Source: Rachycentron canadum (taxonomy: Eukaryota; Chordata; Actinopteri; Carangiformes; Rachycentridae). From it: a stretch of 64,000 nt of DNA. The position numbers and the translations under genes were made by a program. The stretch spans positions 11,806,598-11,870,597 of the forward strand of contig CM076658.1 of assembly GCA_038496675.1 (NCBI GenBank). Reading direction: 5' to 3'. Positions 25,678 to 38,880 of the stretch are shown piece after piece (position 1 is the first letter of the stretch; the number at the start of each line of letters is the position of its first letter). The notes beneath the pieces are model-generated. The model had not been told where the DNA came from. It was given only the letters and a program-made list of their open reading frames with translations, and made no database searches.

Positions 25678-28600
25678 ATGCCATCTAGAGAGTCCTACGA
25701 GGTTCACAAGGAAGAGAAGTCCCTGGTGCAAAAGGCCAAGCGAGAGGCCAATCAGGAGGATATTCTGGCGGCTGCTCTGGGGATGAGAATGGGGCCACAG
25801 AAACCTCCAGCCACTTTCTGGCAGCCACTTAAACTATTCGCCTATTCACAGCTCACCTCACTGGTACGCAGAGCCACATTGAAGGAGAGCGACCGGACAC
25901 CCAAACCTGAGAAAGTCCACAACTTCAAGGTGAGCCTGAATCAACTTTAAGAAGTCTTGTCAGCTGTTGCATTTCTAAAATGTTTCTTTTAATTTCATCA
26001 CGTGTGGCCAGAGGGCAGTTTTTCATACTTCTCTTTACGAAGATGGAAGCAGTGGGGGGTGTGGGGATGTTTCTGAGTGGGAGAGAGGAAGAAAAACAGA
26101 GCTGTTTTGGTCTGTACAGTGAGCTTTTATCAATAGAAAATCTGTTGGGTGGTCTGTGGACCACTGCTGTTAGTTTGAGCACCAGATGGACAGATTAGGC
26201 CAATGGAGAGGGGAAACAGTGGAGGAGTGTATCCCTGTTTGGCTCAGGCTCTCTCTCCTAGTTTGGGTGGGTAATGGGATGGAGAGCAGGGGGTGAAATA
26301 TTGCCTTCAAGGCTCTCAAACTGCTGATGCTCACTGGTCTCATTTCGCTGCTTTGTTCCCTTGTATAGCTGAATGTTGTAGTTCAACATGTTAAGAGGTT
26401 CAATTTAAAGCCTCCACAACCAAGCATGAGTGTAAAATTTGTGTGAATTCATAACAAGGATAGCATTCTTATGTATCAATGTACCAAACATATAACACAT
26501 TACAGTAACTAAAAATTGATAGATGTTTTGAATTCAAATCTTTGTGAATTAAGCATAGAGAAGTTAAGTTTTCCTTCTTGTTATTGTAAACCAAATATGT
26601 CCTTCTTGTTTGAATTCCTATATATGAGGGAAAACTGGAGCTGCAGACCAGTCAAAGCAGCACTTCACCTCTTAAATGAATTACTCTAAATTAATGAATT
26701 GAGCTGTAAGCACAAACTAATAAGATATGTGTTAAATTATAATCATTTGATTCTGTCAACATGATTGAAATGGCACATGACATCACTCCAGGTGACCAGA
26801 ATCAGGAGCTGTGTGTTGCCCTTTTCCCCAGGGGCCTCCCTGATTGGCTGTGCCATTGTTACCTGGTGGAAAGTTGGGGTTTTCCTTTCTGACACCAACA
26901 TGGCGACCCTCTGCTGTTTCCATAGCAAATTCCCTTGATGATTTGCACCTTCACTCTAGTGAAGTGTCAGATCCCACTGTGCCATGATGGCAAAGCCTCC
27001 CTTGTTTGCCTTCACTGCTGCACCCACCTCAGTATTGTCAGTTTGAGGGTCTGTTTGAACAACAACACTCCTCCGCACGCAGATAATCCTCCTCCTTTGC
27101 CTCATTTATGATGGCAGCACCTATGGGTCTCCTAGCCTGCTAAAGAAGAAGATGGGCTGTCTCAGGAGTAAACAGCTACCGCTACCTGCTGTTCTCCCTC
27201 TGTTTTTGTCCTTTCCTTCATCACTAATATCTGTCACTGTCCTCATCTCTGTTGTAGGTCCATACCTTTCGAGGGCCTCACTGGTGTGAACACTGTGCCA
27301 GCTTCATGTGGGGACTGATGGCCCAAGGGGTCAAATGTGCAGGTACATCTTGTTCTCACACTACATCAACACACTGTTACATAAACTATCACTCCCTCTT
27401 TACATTCACGATTACTGTATATGGGTTACTTGGTTTTTAGTGCATCTGGAGCTGGATTATTCAGATTTAATCTAAAATCCCAACTGTAGTTTGTGGATTA
27501 TAGGTTGTATAACAGAGTGACATTATGGCTCTACAGCTATGACGTAACAGGTATATTGTACAATATTAATGTTGAGATCTTATGTTTGACCTACTTTTTC
27601 TTTTCTTCACTGGGTCAGTGAATGGAGACCTATCTGTGCTAGATTATTTCAAAAACCTAAAAACATTTTTTTTATCTCATTGCTGGGCAGTTCCTCACAT
27701 CACCATGTCGTTATTATCGTAACAAGGGCTGTAGAGTATACATCCATGATTTTAATGGGTAAACATCAGCTGCATTATAAACCCAAAAACACACAAACAG
27801 AACATTAACTTCATTCTCATGCTTTTCAGAAAAAATGTGTTTTTAATGTCAGTCCTGTCTACTTCGATGAATGCATCATGTCAATATGAGCTACACATAT
27901 TAAAACAAATATTCACAGGATTTTCAGATTTAGCATACAGACATTCAGTCCTGTCACTGTCAGGGAAATGGCTCTGTTATATTTATCCCTTTGCTTGTGA
28001 GATATTTGGATGAGATTTCTACTTTCACTGTATCTAGAATTCCTTTCCCATCCCAGAATAGTGCTACAATACAGTGTGATGTGAGTCTTTGATGTTTTAT
28101 TGATGAAACAAAGTGTGTCACAGAAATCTGTGGGAGCTCTGATATCAATTATTAATGTTTTGATTTTGAAAGCTCATAGCAATTGAAATAAAGACACATA
28201 TGATTGGAGCCAGTCTTTATCGACTCATACGTATTACCATTTCTTCAGACTCAAACACAGCAACAAGAATCTAGGGCAGCAAAGTCTCACATGATGCTGA
28301 AATTTGCATACCAAAAAATGTTCTTCCTCCCCCTTTTTCTTTTTGTATGTGTGAACTGTTTTTGGCCGAGTGCCAGAAAGCCAGCCTCTGCTTGTGCTTG
28401 TTGTGCCACATTTCCTCATCAGAGTACGCCCCCCAGCCTCATCCCATCATGCCCATGAAGGAAAACAAAGCTGGCATGTCTCTTTAATGAGTAGCAGAGC
28501 TCAGAGCGTGGGGAAGGAGCTCTGTTTCCACACACATTAAAATTCAGCGGCTTCAACTAAAGAGCTAGGTCATGCAACTCAACCCTTATTTAACTTAAAC

Positions 28601-31600
28601 ACTTGGTAGAAAAAACAAAACGTCTAACAGATAAGAGTGGTGCTTTTTGTTTTCTGATCCAGTAAGAAGGAGACCGGTTTCAACTGGTAACACTGCGGGT
28701 TAGACACAGTGATAATGTGCTGATTAGAAATTAGCAGCGAGCCACCATTAAACCTCTTCTCAAAGCCCTTTAGCCAAAACTGAGCTGCAGCCTCCTCTCC
28801 ATAGCAACACAGACAGAGCTGATGGTGCAGTAACGCAGCCTCCCCTGTCTCCTGGGGTCCCTTGGGCCTCTGCCTCAACCTCAGCCGATCCACCTGGGAC
28901 CAGGGGCCAGTGTGCTCACATGGACACCAGGAGCTCAGCAGAACTGTGTCTGATGACAGGATCTCCTCTATTATTCTGCCTGTCTCACATCCTTAAGAGA
29001 ATCATCTCTTAAGGTAATTACATTTCTGCATCAATGCATATAAATGCACACTGCGTGAATTTCTCAAGGGACCCATATTAATCAAAATATTGTCTACGGT
29101 CCTACAGAGGCATAGATTCTTGGCATTCAGAGAGATATTTTTTTAATTAAAACATAGTAGGTAATTCTACAGAGAAATCAAAATGTTACTTTTAATGTTT
29201 TAGGAATCAAAAAGCAAATGGTATTTGTAAAAAAAAAACCTTTCAGATCTTGGAGACAGCTCAAAAGATCTAAGAGCTTAAAGAGCTGCCCCATTTTAGT
29301 CTGGGAAACTAGGTCTAGTGTAGCCTGCAGCACCTCAATTGCTGCTTCCACAGCCATTGTGTGTGAGCTTGGATATGGAAAAGAATAGAGTGCAGCAGCG
29401 GCGCTGATTGTCCCTCCTCCAGGCCACAGCGATTTCAGTGTTCCCATAATTCCCTCCATGCATCTCTCTTACATCAGAGCCACAGTCTCCCTCTCTGTGT
29501 GCATCTGCTCTCCGCGGGCTCCTCTGTTCCCGACAAGGTGAATCTTGGCCTGAAACAGCTGTGCCTCAGGCCCCATCCACTGTGACTGAGGACAAAACAC
29601 AATGTGGGATACTTTACTGACAACATGACTAATGTGCTATTTAAACACCAAAAGAAATTAATTTAATGTCTGAAAATATCTTATTATGAAGAGAAAATGT
29701 CAAAAATGGTATGGATATTCAGATTAAAAAAACACATCTTCTGATCCATTATTGATTTATATTACTATTTTTTTTTTTTTAATGTTTTGGAGAAATAAAT
29801 GGCCCTATAGAGGTGACTTTAGGGCTCAAGGTGATTCCAATGCCATGTGTGGTAGAGAGAAAGGAGCTCTCCAGTGGTCTTTTGACATTAAAGTGACAAA
29901 TATTGATCAAGGGAATTAACACATTAGTCCAACCCAAAACACACACAAAAGCATCCAATCAAATTGAATTTAACTTGATGTTGAATATGAATTTACATAA
30001 TGGTCGTCAGTTCAGAGATAAAATGACTGAACCATGGGAAATCATTGAGTAGACCTTTTTTTCTGGTTGGCAAATTTCATTGTGTAAATAATAACACTAC
30101 TGTTCAATTCTGACTTTTTTTATGGTACAGAAGTTCATGAACTGAACCCGCTGCTTTTCTCTTTGTAGACTGTGGTCTCAACGTCCACAAACAATGTTCC
30201 TCTCTGGTACCCAACGACTGCAAACCAGACCTGAGACACATCCGTAAAGTCTACAGCTGTGACCTCACGACCCTGGTGAAAGCTTATAATACAGCTCGAC
30301 CCATGGTGGTGGACATGTGCATAAGAGAGATTGAGTCCAGAGGTTAGTTCAGGACGTATCTGTGCGTCCATGTGTGCATTATTGTTTCAAATATATAGCT
30401 TATAATCAGAATAATACTCCCAAAATGAAAATGTGATAAATACAGTTTAGTTAAATACCAGCTGGATCACTTTTAAGTCCGAACTGCTTTAAAGTTAGAC
30501 TGTAATTGGCTGAGTGGAGATTTTCCACTGAAGGATGAAATGTTGAAAACTGAAGAGGGAGAGTTATGGAAGCAAAGAACAGCCATAACAATTGGAGCAA
30601 CTTAATACCCACAGTAATTCTGAAATTCAGTCACTACTGACTACTCAATATTTTATGCTGAAATGCTACTAAATTTAAATGCTACAAAATTTATAACATT
30701 AAAATATTGAAAAGAAATTTTGCTTTTTTTTTCCAGGTTGACAAATTCATATTGAACATTTAGGTGTTAAGTTGACTGACAGGACTATCCTGGTGACCTG
30801 ACAATGGTCTAATCGATTTGTTCAAGTTTCATTGATTATCAATTGTAGTCTGAATGTTTTAAAATTTTTATTTCAAAATTGGCATCTGAATTAATCCAAT
30901 CCAATTTGAACACCCTAATTAGAGACTTAAATTTCAAAATTGAAAATGACAAATTGAAAATTCGAATTTACTACTTAGTTAATTAACTAAATTTCACTGT
31001 AGAACAAAACCCTTAGTGCGTTCTCTGCTTCGATACAACATTTAGTAAATTATCCTAGGACAACCTATTGAGCTCATGTCTGTTAATCTGAAATACACAC
31101 AATTTTACCCAAATTAATTACATGAAGAGCATTTTCAGCATTTTAGCTGATATTATGGAAATGATTTCAAAATGTCACTTGAAATTAAGTTTATGGATCT
31201 TGTTTATTGTACATATGATCCTTAGCTTTCCTCTAATTTTACAGTAAGTGATAATTAATATTATAGTAAGTAATATTTAGTACCAAGGTTGAGATTGAGG
31301 TGTCAAAGGTCAGATTGCATCACTGACTTTTAATTTTTTGAATTTATTTATTTATTTGTTTGAGGGGGTGGGGAGTTCTTGACTGGGAGGACTGATGAGT
31401 GCGCTGGTAATTGTAAACCTGTAATGAGGAATACATTACTCTGTTTCCTGCTGCCTTTGTTGATTGCATTTCAGTTAAATCATCCAACTATGTAGGAAAT
31501 GCATTGCCCCCTTATTGTCTTCCCGCTAATATACATCTGTAGCTAAGTTTGATTTATGTCTTTATTATTTTACCCACTGATGTGGAAAACTATTTGCATC

Positions 31601-34135
31601 TGCCCATGTTGTTCCATTGTGTGACATTGTGGGCATTTAATCCTTAACTTCTTTTGCATATTTAACAGTGTTTAATGGCATTTCCTAAATTACCCAAGGT
31701 GATATTTGCAGGTAAATTTTTCTACATTACTTCTGACAGCCATGACAATGTCTGAAAGGTTGTTTATGTTTGTTCCTCAAGGACTGAAGTCTGAAGGCCT
31801 CTACAGAATATCTGGATTTAGTGATTCAGTGGAAGAAGTCAAGATGGCATTTGACAAAGGTACATCTTCCATGTTTTATAGATTCCTGTCAGCTCACAAC
31901 ATGACGTTTGACATTGTATGCTTACATATGTTTGCATAAGACACACAGAACATTTCAGATTAATGAGAGAGTGACACATTAGTGAAGGATTAGTGTCCAT
32001 CTGGGAGAGCAGATCCTATCCTGACATGTCCCTCTCATGCAGGGTTTCACAGTGTGGGCAGACAGGGAGGACCTCTGGGGATACAAACCATGGACTGTAC
32101 TCTCACTGCTTTAAACATAGCTGTGAAGAAAACTCTTCTGCTGTGTTGGGATTCAGTAGTAGACTTAGTGAGAATGAGCCTGTCTTGGCCCAGTGCAGTG
32201 TGAATTTTAACTGTAAGAAAAACCCTGCAGCAGTGGGCTAAACTCTTTGCCAGATCCGCATGTGGGAGATCATCCATGACAGAGTGTCATTCCAGCTCAC
32301 AGCACTGTGATGTTCAGTCTGCCAGCACAAGTAGGCCATGGCCTGCACTGGAATGCATGCATAACCGAGGGAAAGTCAGAATAAAACAGGCCAGGCGGAT
32401 GATAGCAGCTACTTTGCAAAAATACAGAGCGAGAGTAGTATTTTTTTTCCAACCACTGTAACACAATCTCTTTATTCTCCAATTCACACTTGACGTGAAA
32501 GTGCTGACGTGAGACATTTTTACAGCATGACAATTTTCTTCTTCTTGTCTTCCTTATTCCATCACTCATCCTCACAGATGGTGAGAAGGCAGACATCTCG
32601 GTGAATGCCTATGAAGACATCAATATCATCACGGGTGCACTGAAACTGTACCTCAGGGATTTGCCTGTTCCCATCATCTCGTATGATGCTTACCCCAGGT
32701 TCATCGAAGCTGCAAGTAAGTCACAAGTACACAAATTAGTTTTCAACACAACACTCTTTTTTGTTCAATGTTTGACTTTTCTGCGATTATGTCAAATGGT
32801 GACCTTTATACTATATCTTTTACCTTTACATGTGGTCACATTATAGACATGAAGCAAAACATACTTTGCTGGGTACTAAATATCAGGGTGATCTGTAAAT
32901 TGTGATGGATTCAAATTCAATAACTCTCCAACATATACAACTAATATTGTAGAAGAATTTAATTATTTCTGGCTTGTTGTTATTGTGTCAACCTATCACA
33001 ACCACAATAATTGGCTGTTATTAAAAGCTTCAGTCATGCAGATTTTATGGTTGTTATCGAGTAGAAATAGTTGTCTTATTAATAAAGCTGAACTATGCAA
33101 ATGCAACCTTATACAGCCAACCTCATAGTCAACCTGATAGTCAGTGACTATCAAAACTTAGCTCTGACCTGAAGTCCTGACTGTTTAACTCTTATTATGC
33201 ATCTAATGAATTTTCGTAACTTGCAAAAACAAACAAAAAAAAAACACTATGCACTCAAAAGCACAATGTTAATTTGCATACACTATATTAAGCTGCATAC
33301 ATTACTTAGACATCCTTAGACTAACGGGTTTTATTACACCACGGAAAATAACTACATTGATTCCTGATTGCGACCTTGAGGTCAGAGAGTGTTTCCTGGC
33401 CACTCTAACAGCATGCTCCTCTCTGTTTCCCAGAGCTCACAGACCCAGAAAAGAAACTGGAAGCTTTCCGCGAGGCTCTTGCTCTGCTGCCGCCATCACA
33501 CAGTGAAACTCTCCAGTATCTAATGGCACACTTAAAAAGGTGAGGTGTGCAAAATTGAAGGGACTGTGTAAACATTTTCAAAGGGGGGTTTTCAGAAAAA
33601 GTGGTTGGTTATGTTATTTTTGCTTTGCTTTTGTTTTTATAATGATAATGCCATAATGTTTGTTTTTGTCAATTAACACTATCCTACAGAAAGCCTGTAG
33701 ATGACCTAACTTTTAGCCATTATTGACTAAATTGATAGTACCAGTCAATAGTGTTGTATTATTTTGAGATATATATATATATTTTGAGATACTTTGAGAT
33801 ATAATATTGATATATTGAGAAGTTAGTATTGCATAACTGGAGAGGGCCATTCATTAAAAAAAGCAAACTAATGTTCAGACCCCTTTTAACTATGATAATT
33901 TTGAACAGTAGCTAAAACTCTTTCATTTCCATAATCTAACTCTACTCTAACACATATTTGCAGGGTAACACAGAATGAAAAATTCAACCTGATGAATGCA
34001 GAGAACCTCGCCATTGTTTTCGGGCCCACCCTCATGCGTGCACCAAACCTGGATGCCATAACAGCACTCAATGACATCCGCTACCAGAGACAGGTGGTGG
34101 AGGTGCTCATTAAAAATGAAGATGTTCTCTTCTAA
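25678..34135 (+). CDS. CHN1: N-chimaerin, alpha1 isoform (Rac GTPase-activating protein)
   Basis: Coding exons: 25678-25929, 27258-27342, 30169-30342, 31782-31859, 32578-32715, 33434-33539, 33964-34135; total 334 codons plus stop, the same length as human alpha1-chimaerin. The N-terminus (MPSRES..., then WQPLKLFAYSQ) is the alpha1-specific start, so this form lacks an SH2 domain. Residues 81-130 form a complete C1 domain with the pattern H-x12-C-x2-C-x13-C-x2-C-x4-H-x2-C-x7-C, which binds diacylglycerol or phorbol ester. Residues from about 143 to the end form the RhoGAP domain, with the arginine finger at Arg179 in GLYRISG and the conserved NLMNAENLAIVFGPTLMR motif. The protein inactivates Rac at membranes, mainly in neurons. 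CHN2 (beta1-chimaerin) is the nearest alternative; the N-terminus and the ATF2/CHRNA1 neighbours point to CHN1. All junctions are GT-AG and in phase. Confidence 0.96.
25831..25852 (+). promoter_or_regulatory. CHN1: Alternative 3' splice site inside the alpha1 exon (for alpha2 transcripts)
   Basis: Within the alpha1 coding exon, a pyrimidine-leaning stretch ending in CAG (25849-25851) precedes CTCACCTCACTGG, which encodes LTSLVRR. In mammals this Leu is the first residue shared by alpha1 and alpha2 chimaerin, so the same bases that encode KLFAYSQ for alpha1 would serve as the alpha2 acceptor. This is seen in sequence plus known isoform structure; use of the site in this species is inferred. 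Confidence 0.5.
28490..28910. promoter_or_regulatory. CHN1: Candidate intronic regulatory block in CHN1
   Basis: Between coding exons 2 and 3 the sequence becomes less AT-rich and more complex, with TTTAATGAG, CACATTAAAATTC and an RFX-like CCATAGCAAC at 28799-28808. No exon fits. This is an enhancer candidate by texture only. Confidence 0.22.
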
Positions 34136-34845
34136 ACACAAATCAGGACTTTTATAGAACAGTTCTCTAATCATTCTTTTGTGTAAAGATTTGAGTGACT
34201 GTTTGTATTAAATTTATTGATACATGTTTTTTAAAATGCCCTGTGTATGGACCAGTGCTGATCTAACATCTGTCCTCCCCTGTACTGGGCGTGGATGATG
34301 AACCTTACACTTGTACGTACTCTATGTCTCCCCATTTTTGTCGGGGGATTTTCAGAAGTGAAAAGGCCAGCATGCATGGTGTGAGGTCTTTGTTGCTTTG
34401 TAGTGGTAACCTAGCATGTGTTAAAGATTGTGTAACGCTGTGATTTTGCTTTTGTCTGTTCTGTAGAAGTTATAGTCTACATTCCCAGCTGCCTGCTGCG
34501 CAGTTATTTCTGTGAAACATTGTATAGCTGGATGTAAAAATAAGCTACTGATTTTTCTGGGGTAATTTTTATGATGCTGTATTTTTTTATCTCCTCTACA
34601 GTTTTTATGTAACCGGCAGTTCTTAGTTGAATGAGCCTTTTCCTGTTAAAGTGTACACACTGGTGCATTTGCCTGACCGTAACATTTATATTGTGTTATA
34701 AACAGCATTGTGAGTTTAATTTTTTACTGTAATGCTTTTGTACACGACTTGTGCATGATCACTTTAATTTATTAACATTACTCTGAGAGATGAAATGCTT
34801 TTTGAGTCATGAACTGCCATAATAAAATCTACATCAAATTGTTCA
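34136..34845 (+). other. CHN1: CHN1 3' UTR with poly(A) signal
   Basis: About 0.7 kb of trailer after the TAA at 34133-34135. The canonical AATAAA at 34821-34826 is followed by a TGTT-containing segment, giving cleavage near 34845. Confidence 0.75.
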
Positions 34846-36428
34846 ACCTGTATTAACTGTTTTATGGGCTCTCGGGGGCAGCAGAAGCAAGCTTAGATTG
34901 TGTTTCTGGTCACCTGACAAATGCTAATTAGGGTTAGTTATGATGCATTTTCATTTACTCCTGTTTTTGGTCTCCACCAGCTCCTGAGGGAAATGCCTGG
35001 ATTTTTAGCACCACCATTTTTACTAGGCAGTACTATATTTTGTGCAAGGGATGTTATTGATGATCAGACAAATACTTCTTCGGTCTCGAGAAGTTCATTT
35101 AAAAGATTCACTCACCGAATCCTTAACTGCTTGATCAGAGCTCCAACTAAGTCCCACTCACTGAACTGAAAAATGGCTTTATCTTCTTATTGAATCTCCA
35201 GCCTCGTGGCACATTATTATTTTTTATAGGTCGTGAAGACTGAAACATGGCTGAACGATGGTTTATTTCTCTTGATAGCTTGCTTCCTGAACTGGAAATG
35301 TTGTTGCTTTAACAAAAATGCCAAACTCCATTTATAAATCTTGATATTTTAAAGATTGCCTTCTTGCCTATTGGAGATGAATGCTGTTTCAATGACAGTC
35401 AAGTATTTTTAATTGCAGCTATTTGCTCACATAACAACTGCAGCAGCAGTGACGTTCTGCACTTAACTTTCCTGCAGGTAAGCCTAACCTTTTAAGGTTG
35501 TGTTTAGCCGGGAAGTTGAATTTGTGCGTTTGTGTGTGTTTTGTTCAGCATGATAATCGTCATAAATGGACAGCACTTGTGGGAAGCCTGAATATAATTG
35601 CTGAACAAAGGCAATAAATACCTCTCCTACAAAAATATTTCCTCTTAGTAAGTTTGTAGCTAATAGTTTGAGCACGAGTTTAAACACAAGGCTACAGAGG
35701 TGGACTGGTGAGTAGATCAGTTTTTGTAAACAGTGTCATTCCTGATAATCACTGTAATCTCATTTTGCCACTTCTTAGCAACGCCTGTTAGCGATAAATT
35801 GTAAAAATATGTTGAGGTTGTGTCGACAGACCTTATTTCACCTATCTAACCAAAAATGCATAAAACCCATGGACTTCAGGATAAATGGACCAGAAGTGCT
35901 AACATACTAATTAATTTCCAGGATTTAGGACTGATTCCTGTAGATCTCTGACACAACTCTAAATGTTGTTTTTTATCATTTGCTTGCTACATCTGGAAAT
36001 GTTAAATAATAGCTGCGGGAATCCTCATCCAAACAGCAAAGCTGTGAGCCAAAAAACCAAAGCAATGACATGAAAGACACCAAAACCTTAGCAGGGGAGC
36101 TGCAAAGTAAGGACACGATTCTCTGTGGGTTCATCTTAATCAGCAACAATAGCAGTTTTAGTTTAGTGTTTGAATGTTAAAGTTTTGTTCAGCAAATGTT
36201 TGATCATGGCGCACCACTCAATAACATCTGGCCCTTTGTCTATCCATGCCTATATTTTATATCTGCCCTCAATAAATTACTTGGAAAGACCAAAAGCAAT
36301 GATGATTTTATCTCACCAACAAATATTGACTGGAGCCAGAGCTTTTTTTTATTCCTCTGTCATCGACCTTTATTGTTGTTTAGGACTACTCAATGCACCA
36401 GGTGACATGTTCCATAATCATCACCAAC

Positions 36429-36640
36429 TTCACTGTAGTTTATTTTGAGTCAGGCCCACATACACGTCCTGCTGCTATAAATACTCATCAGGGCACCAAA
36501 TATGTGATAATCCACCACTAAAAATAGTCCCCAACAAATGCACTGGTAAAGTAGACAGGAAGGGGAAGCTGTAAAGCATAGATATATAATGTTGGTTTTG
36601 GTCTTTTTTCATAGGATTTGTTGATACTAAGAAAATATGA
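36429..36640. repeat. Interspersed foldback repeat family B, copy 2
   Basis: Starts near 'cactgtagtttattttgagtca', continues with 'cctgctgctataaatactcatcagggcaccaaatatgtgataatcc' in shorter matching blocks, then 'aaaatagtcccc' and 'gttggttttgg'. It matches copy 1 at 13568-13815 directly in the core and inversely in the arm. Confidence 0.65.
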
Positions 36641-38723
36641 AACAACACCAAGCTGATCCTTATATATAAATAATTTTTAGAAATTAGGATTGTTAATGCT
36701 GCTTTCAAAAAATGACACAAGCAGCGTGTTTGTTGGAGGCTACAAAATGACCCTGGCAGATAAGTCTGATTGTCCTTCATTCTGCATATTCAGAATGACA
36801 GCTTGTGCCTAAAAGCCACATGCCATGTGACTGTACATAAACCCCTCTAACAACACATCAGTCACACTGATTCACTGTGAGATTAAAACCAATCTCACAA
36901 TACCTAAGGCACAGGGGAGACTGTTAATTACTAGATATATGTGCAAATAGTGTCATATGAAATTTATGCATTTTAGGTTTAATTACGCAACGGTTATGTC
37001 TTTCCAAGCAATTTCCAAGAAGCAGCCATGCACAGACATTGGTGGCTTATTATATGATCACTGCACCCAGTTTAAGCCCAATTTAAGTTGTTTGGGCAGT
37101 ATGTTTATCATATACTACATTCTGCAGTGAATTTGATTGTTTAAATTATTATAGACAGACATAAATTTTAATGTAACCACGTTTTTTTTATACCATGTTG
37201 TCTGTAGCTTCACATTCGGCCACTCCCTGTGTTTAGAGTATTGAGCATCAATTTTCCCCACAAAGCATCTGAGAGGCAATCACTGCTTGACACTTAATCA
37301 CTTGGGTTTTGTGACCATATCTCACTGACTTAATATAAGCCAAATTCAGTCTTGTCTGTTGTAATTGTGTGGCAAAATTGGATTTTCATCCAACCGTTTA
37401 GCCTCCCCTGCCATTATCAGCAATTTTAAATATATCATACCTTCTACATTATGTATTGACTATGATGGGAGGTAAACCACACCAATAAAGATATCGAGCC
37501 TCATATCTCTCCACCAGATGCCATGATAACACCATGCTGGAGTGATGTCCACAAAATGTATTGCATGGTGAATGTGCTTTATTCACAGTAATGAGACTAA
37601 ATTTGAAAGGCTGTGATCCGTGAGATAGCTGACCTTTCTCTGTTGACTGGATGTTAATTCTTTCCTCACTACAGCTGACCTGAATACATTTCAAATGTTG
37701 ACATCTAAAGAAAATATTCAATTCACCCATGTGAAGTATTAGAAATAGAAATGTTTATTGTGTTTAAGGGTTGATATAAACATTTTTTTTGTATTTCACA
37801 TAAAACATGCTTAGTGTTAATCGTATTAAAGCATAAATTGTGAACGTTGCTCTTCTTGAGTTTTAAATACAGTGTAGGTTTACTGTATAAAAACAGTAAA
37901 TAGTGCATTTTAACAAACCAGCAGAATTATTTTCCAAAAAACACAGGATAATGCCAAGTGTTTAATGTTTCTATATTTATGCTGGAACATCAAGTTAAAT
38001 GTATAAATCAACACACATCATAATCTCCTCTATGAAAACTCTAATCCTCTTAATCTTCATTGAGGCATAAACATCCAGTATGTTGTCCAGATTTCATCCA
38101 ACCCCTGCAGATATTACACAAAGACGCTTTTATTCGATTCAATGAACATTTAATCATTTACAGAGCAGATCTAAACACACAGCTTAACATCCTCTAGAGG
38201 CTGGAAATGCACTGTGAGACTTCAAAGTGTTATAAAGAGCAGTGGACAGAGCACAAAAAGGTGTCTGAGATGAGATTGACTGAGCAGATACAATGATGTC
38301 ACATGTTACATGACTGACTTGAAGGAAGGAAAGCGGTGCTAGCATGGTGTAAATTCAGATGGCCTGGGAAGAGAGAAGGGGGAGGGTTGAGACAAATCTC
38401 TCTTAATTCAGACATTGCCAAAATGGTCATTTGTCCCTAAGTGAGATGAATGAGGCTTGTGGTTGAGTGACTGGCTGATTGAACGGATTGGGGATGTGAG
38501 GAAATTGAGTTGCCTGACCCATCACAGGCCTGACAGGGTGGGGTAGAGCAGAGCAAAGAAAGGAGATATGACTGAAACACCTGGCCCCCAGGAAACACAA
38601 AGCTGTTTGACAATCTGTGTTACCTAACATCATATCACATCGTAAGTGTTACTACAACTTCTCCTCTGGGCACCCATAATTGGAAGCTGTTGTATAAACA
38701 GATAATGATAATGACACTATAGT

Positions 38724-38726
<3 letters not shown>

Positions 38727-38786
<60 letters not shown>
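38727..38786. repeat. (CA)30 microsatellite
   Basis: Thirty perfect CA units, followed by an imperfect GACACACA. Such tracts can adopt Z-DNA and are usually highly polymorphic. It lies about 0.9 kb upstream of the CHRNA1 start codon. Confidence 0.97.
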
Positions 38787-38791
<5 letters not shown>

Positions 38792-38860
38792 ACAAATACC
38801 TTCTTAAGCAGTACACAGTTCACAACTCTTTTACATTACATTTTATAATATCTTTTTAAA

Positions 38861-38880
38861 CACACACACACACACACACA
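38861..38880. repeat. (CA)10 microsatellite
   Basis: Ten perfect CA units, 74 nt after the (CA)30 tract and in the same orientation. Confidence 0.95.

Noticed and set aside
38635..38823. Open frame with a Cys-Val repeat
   Set aside because: It is a translation of the CA microsatellite.
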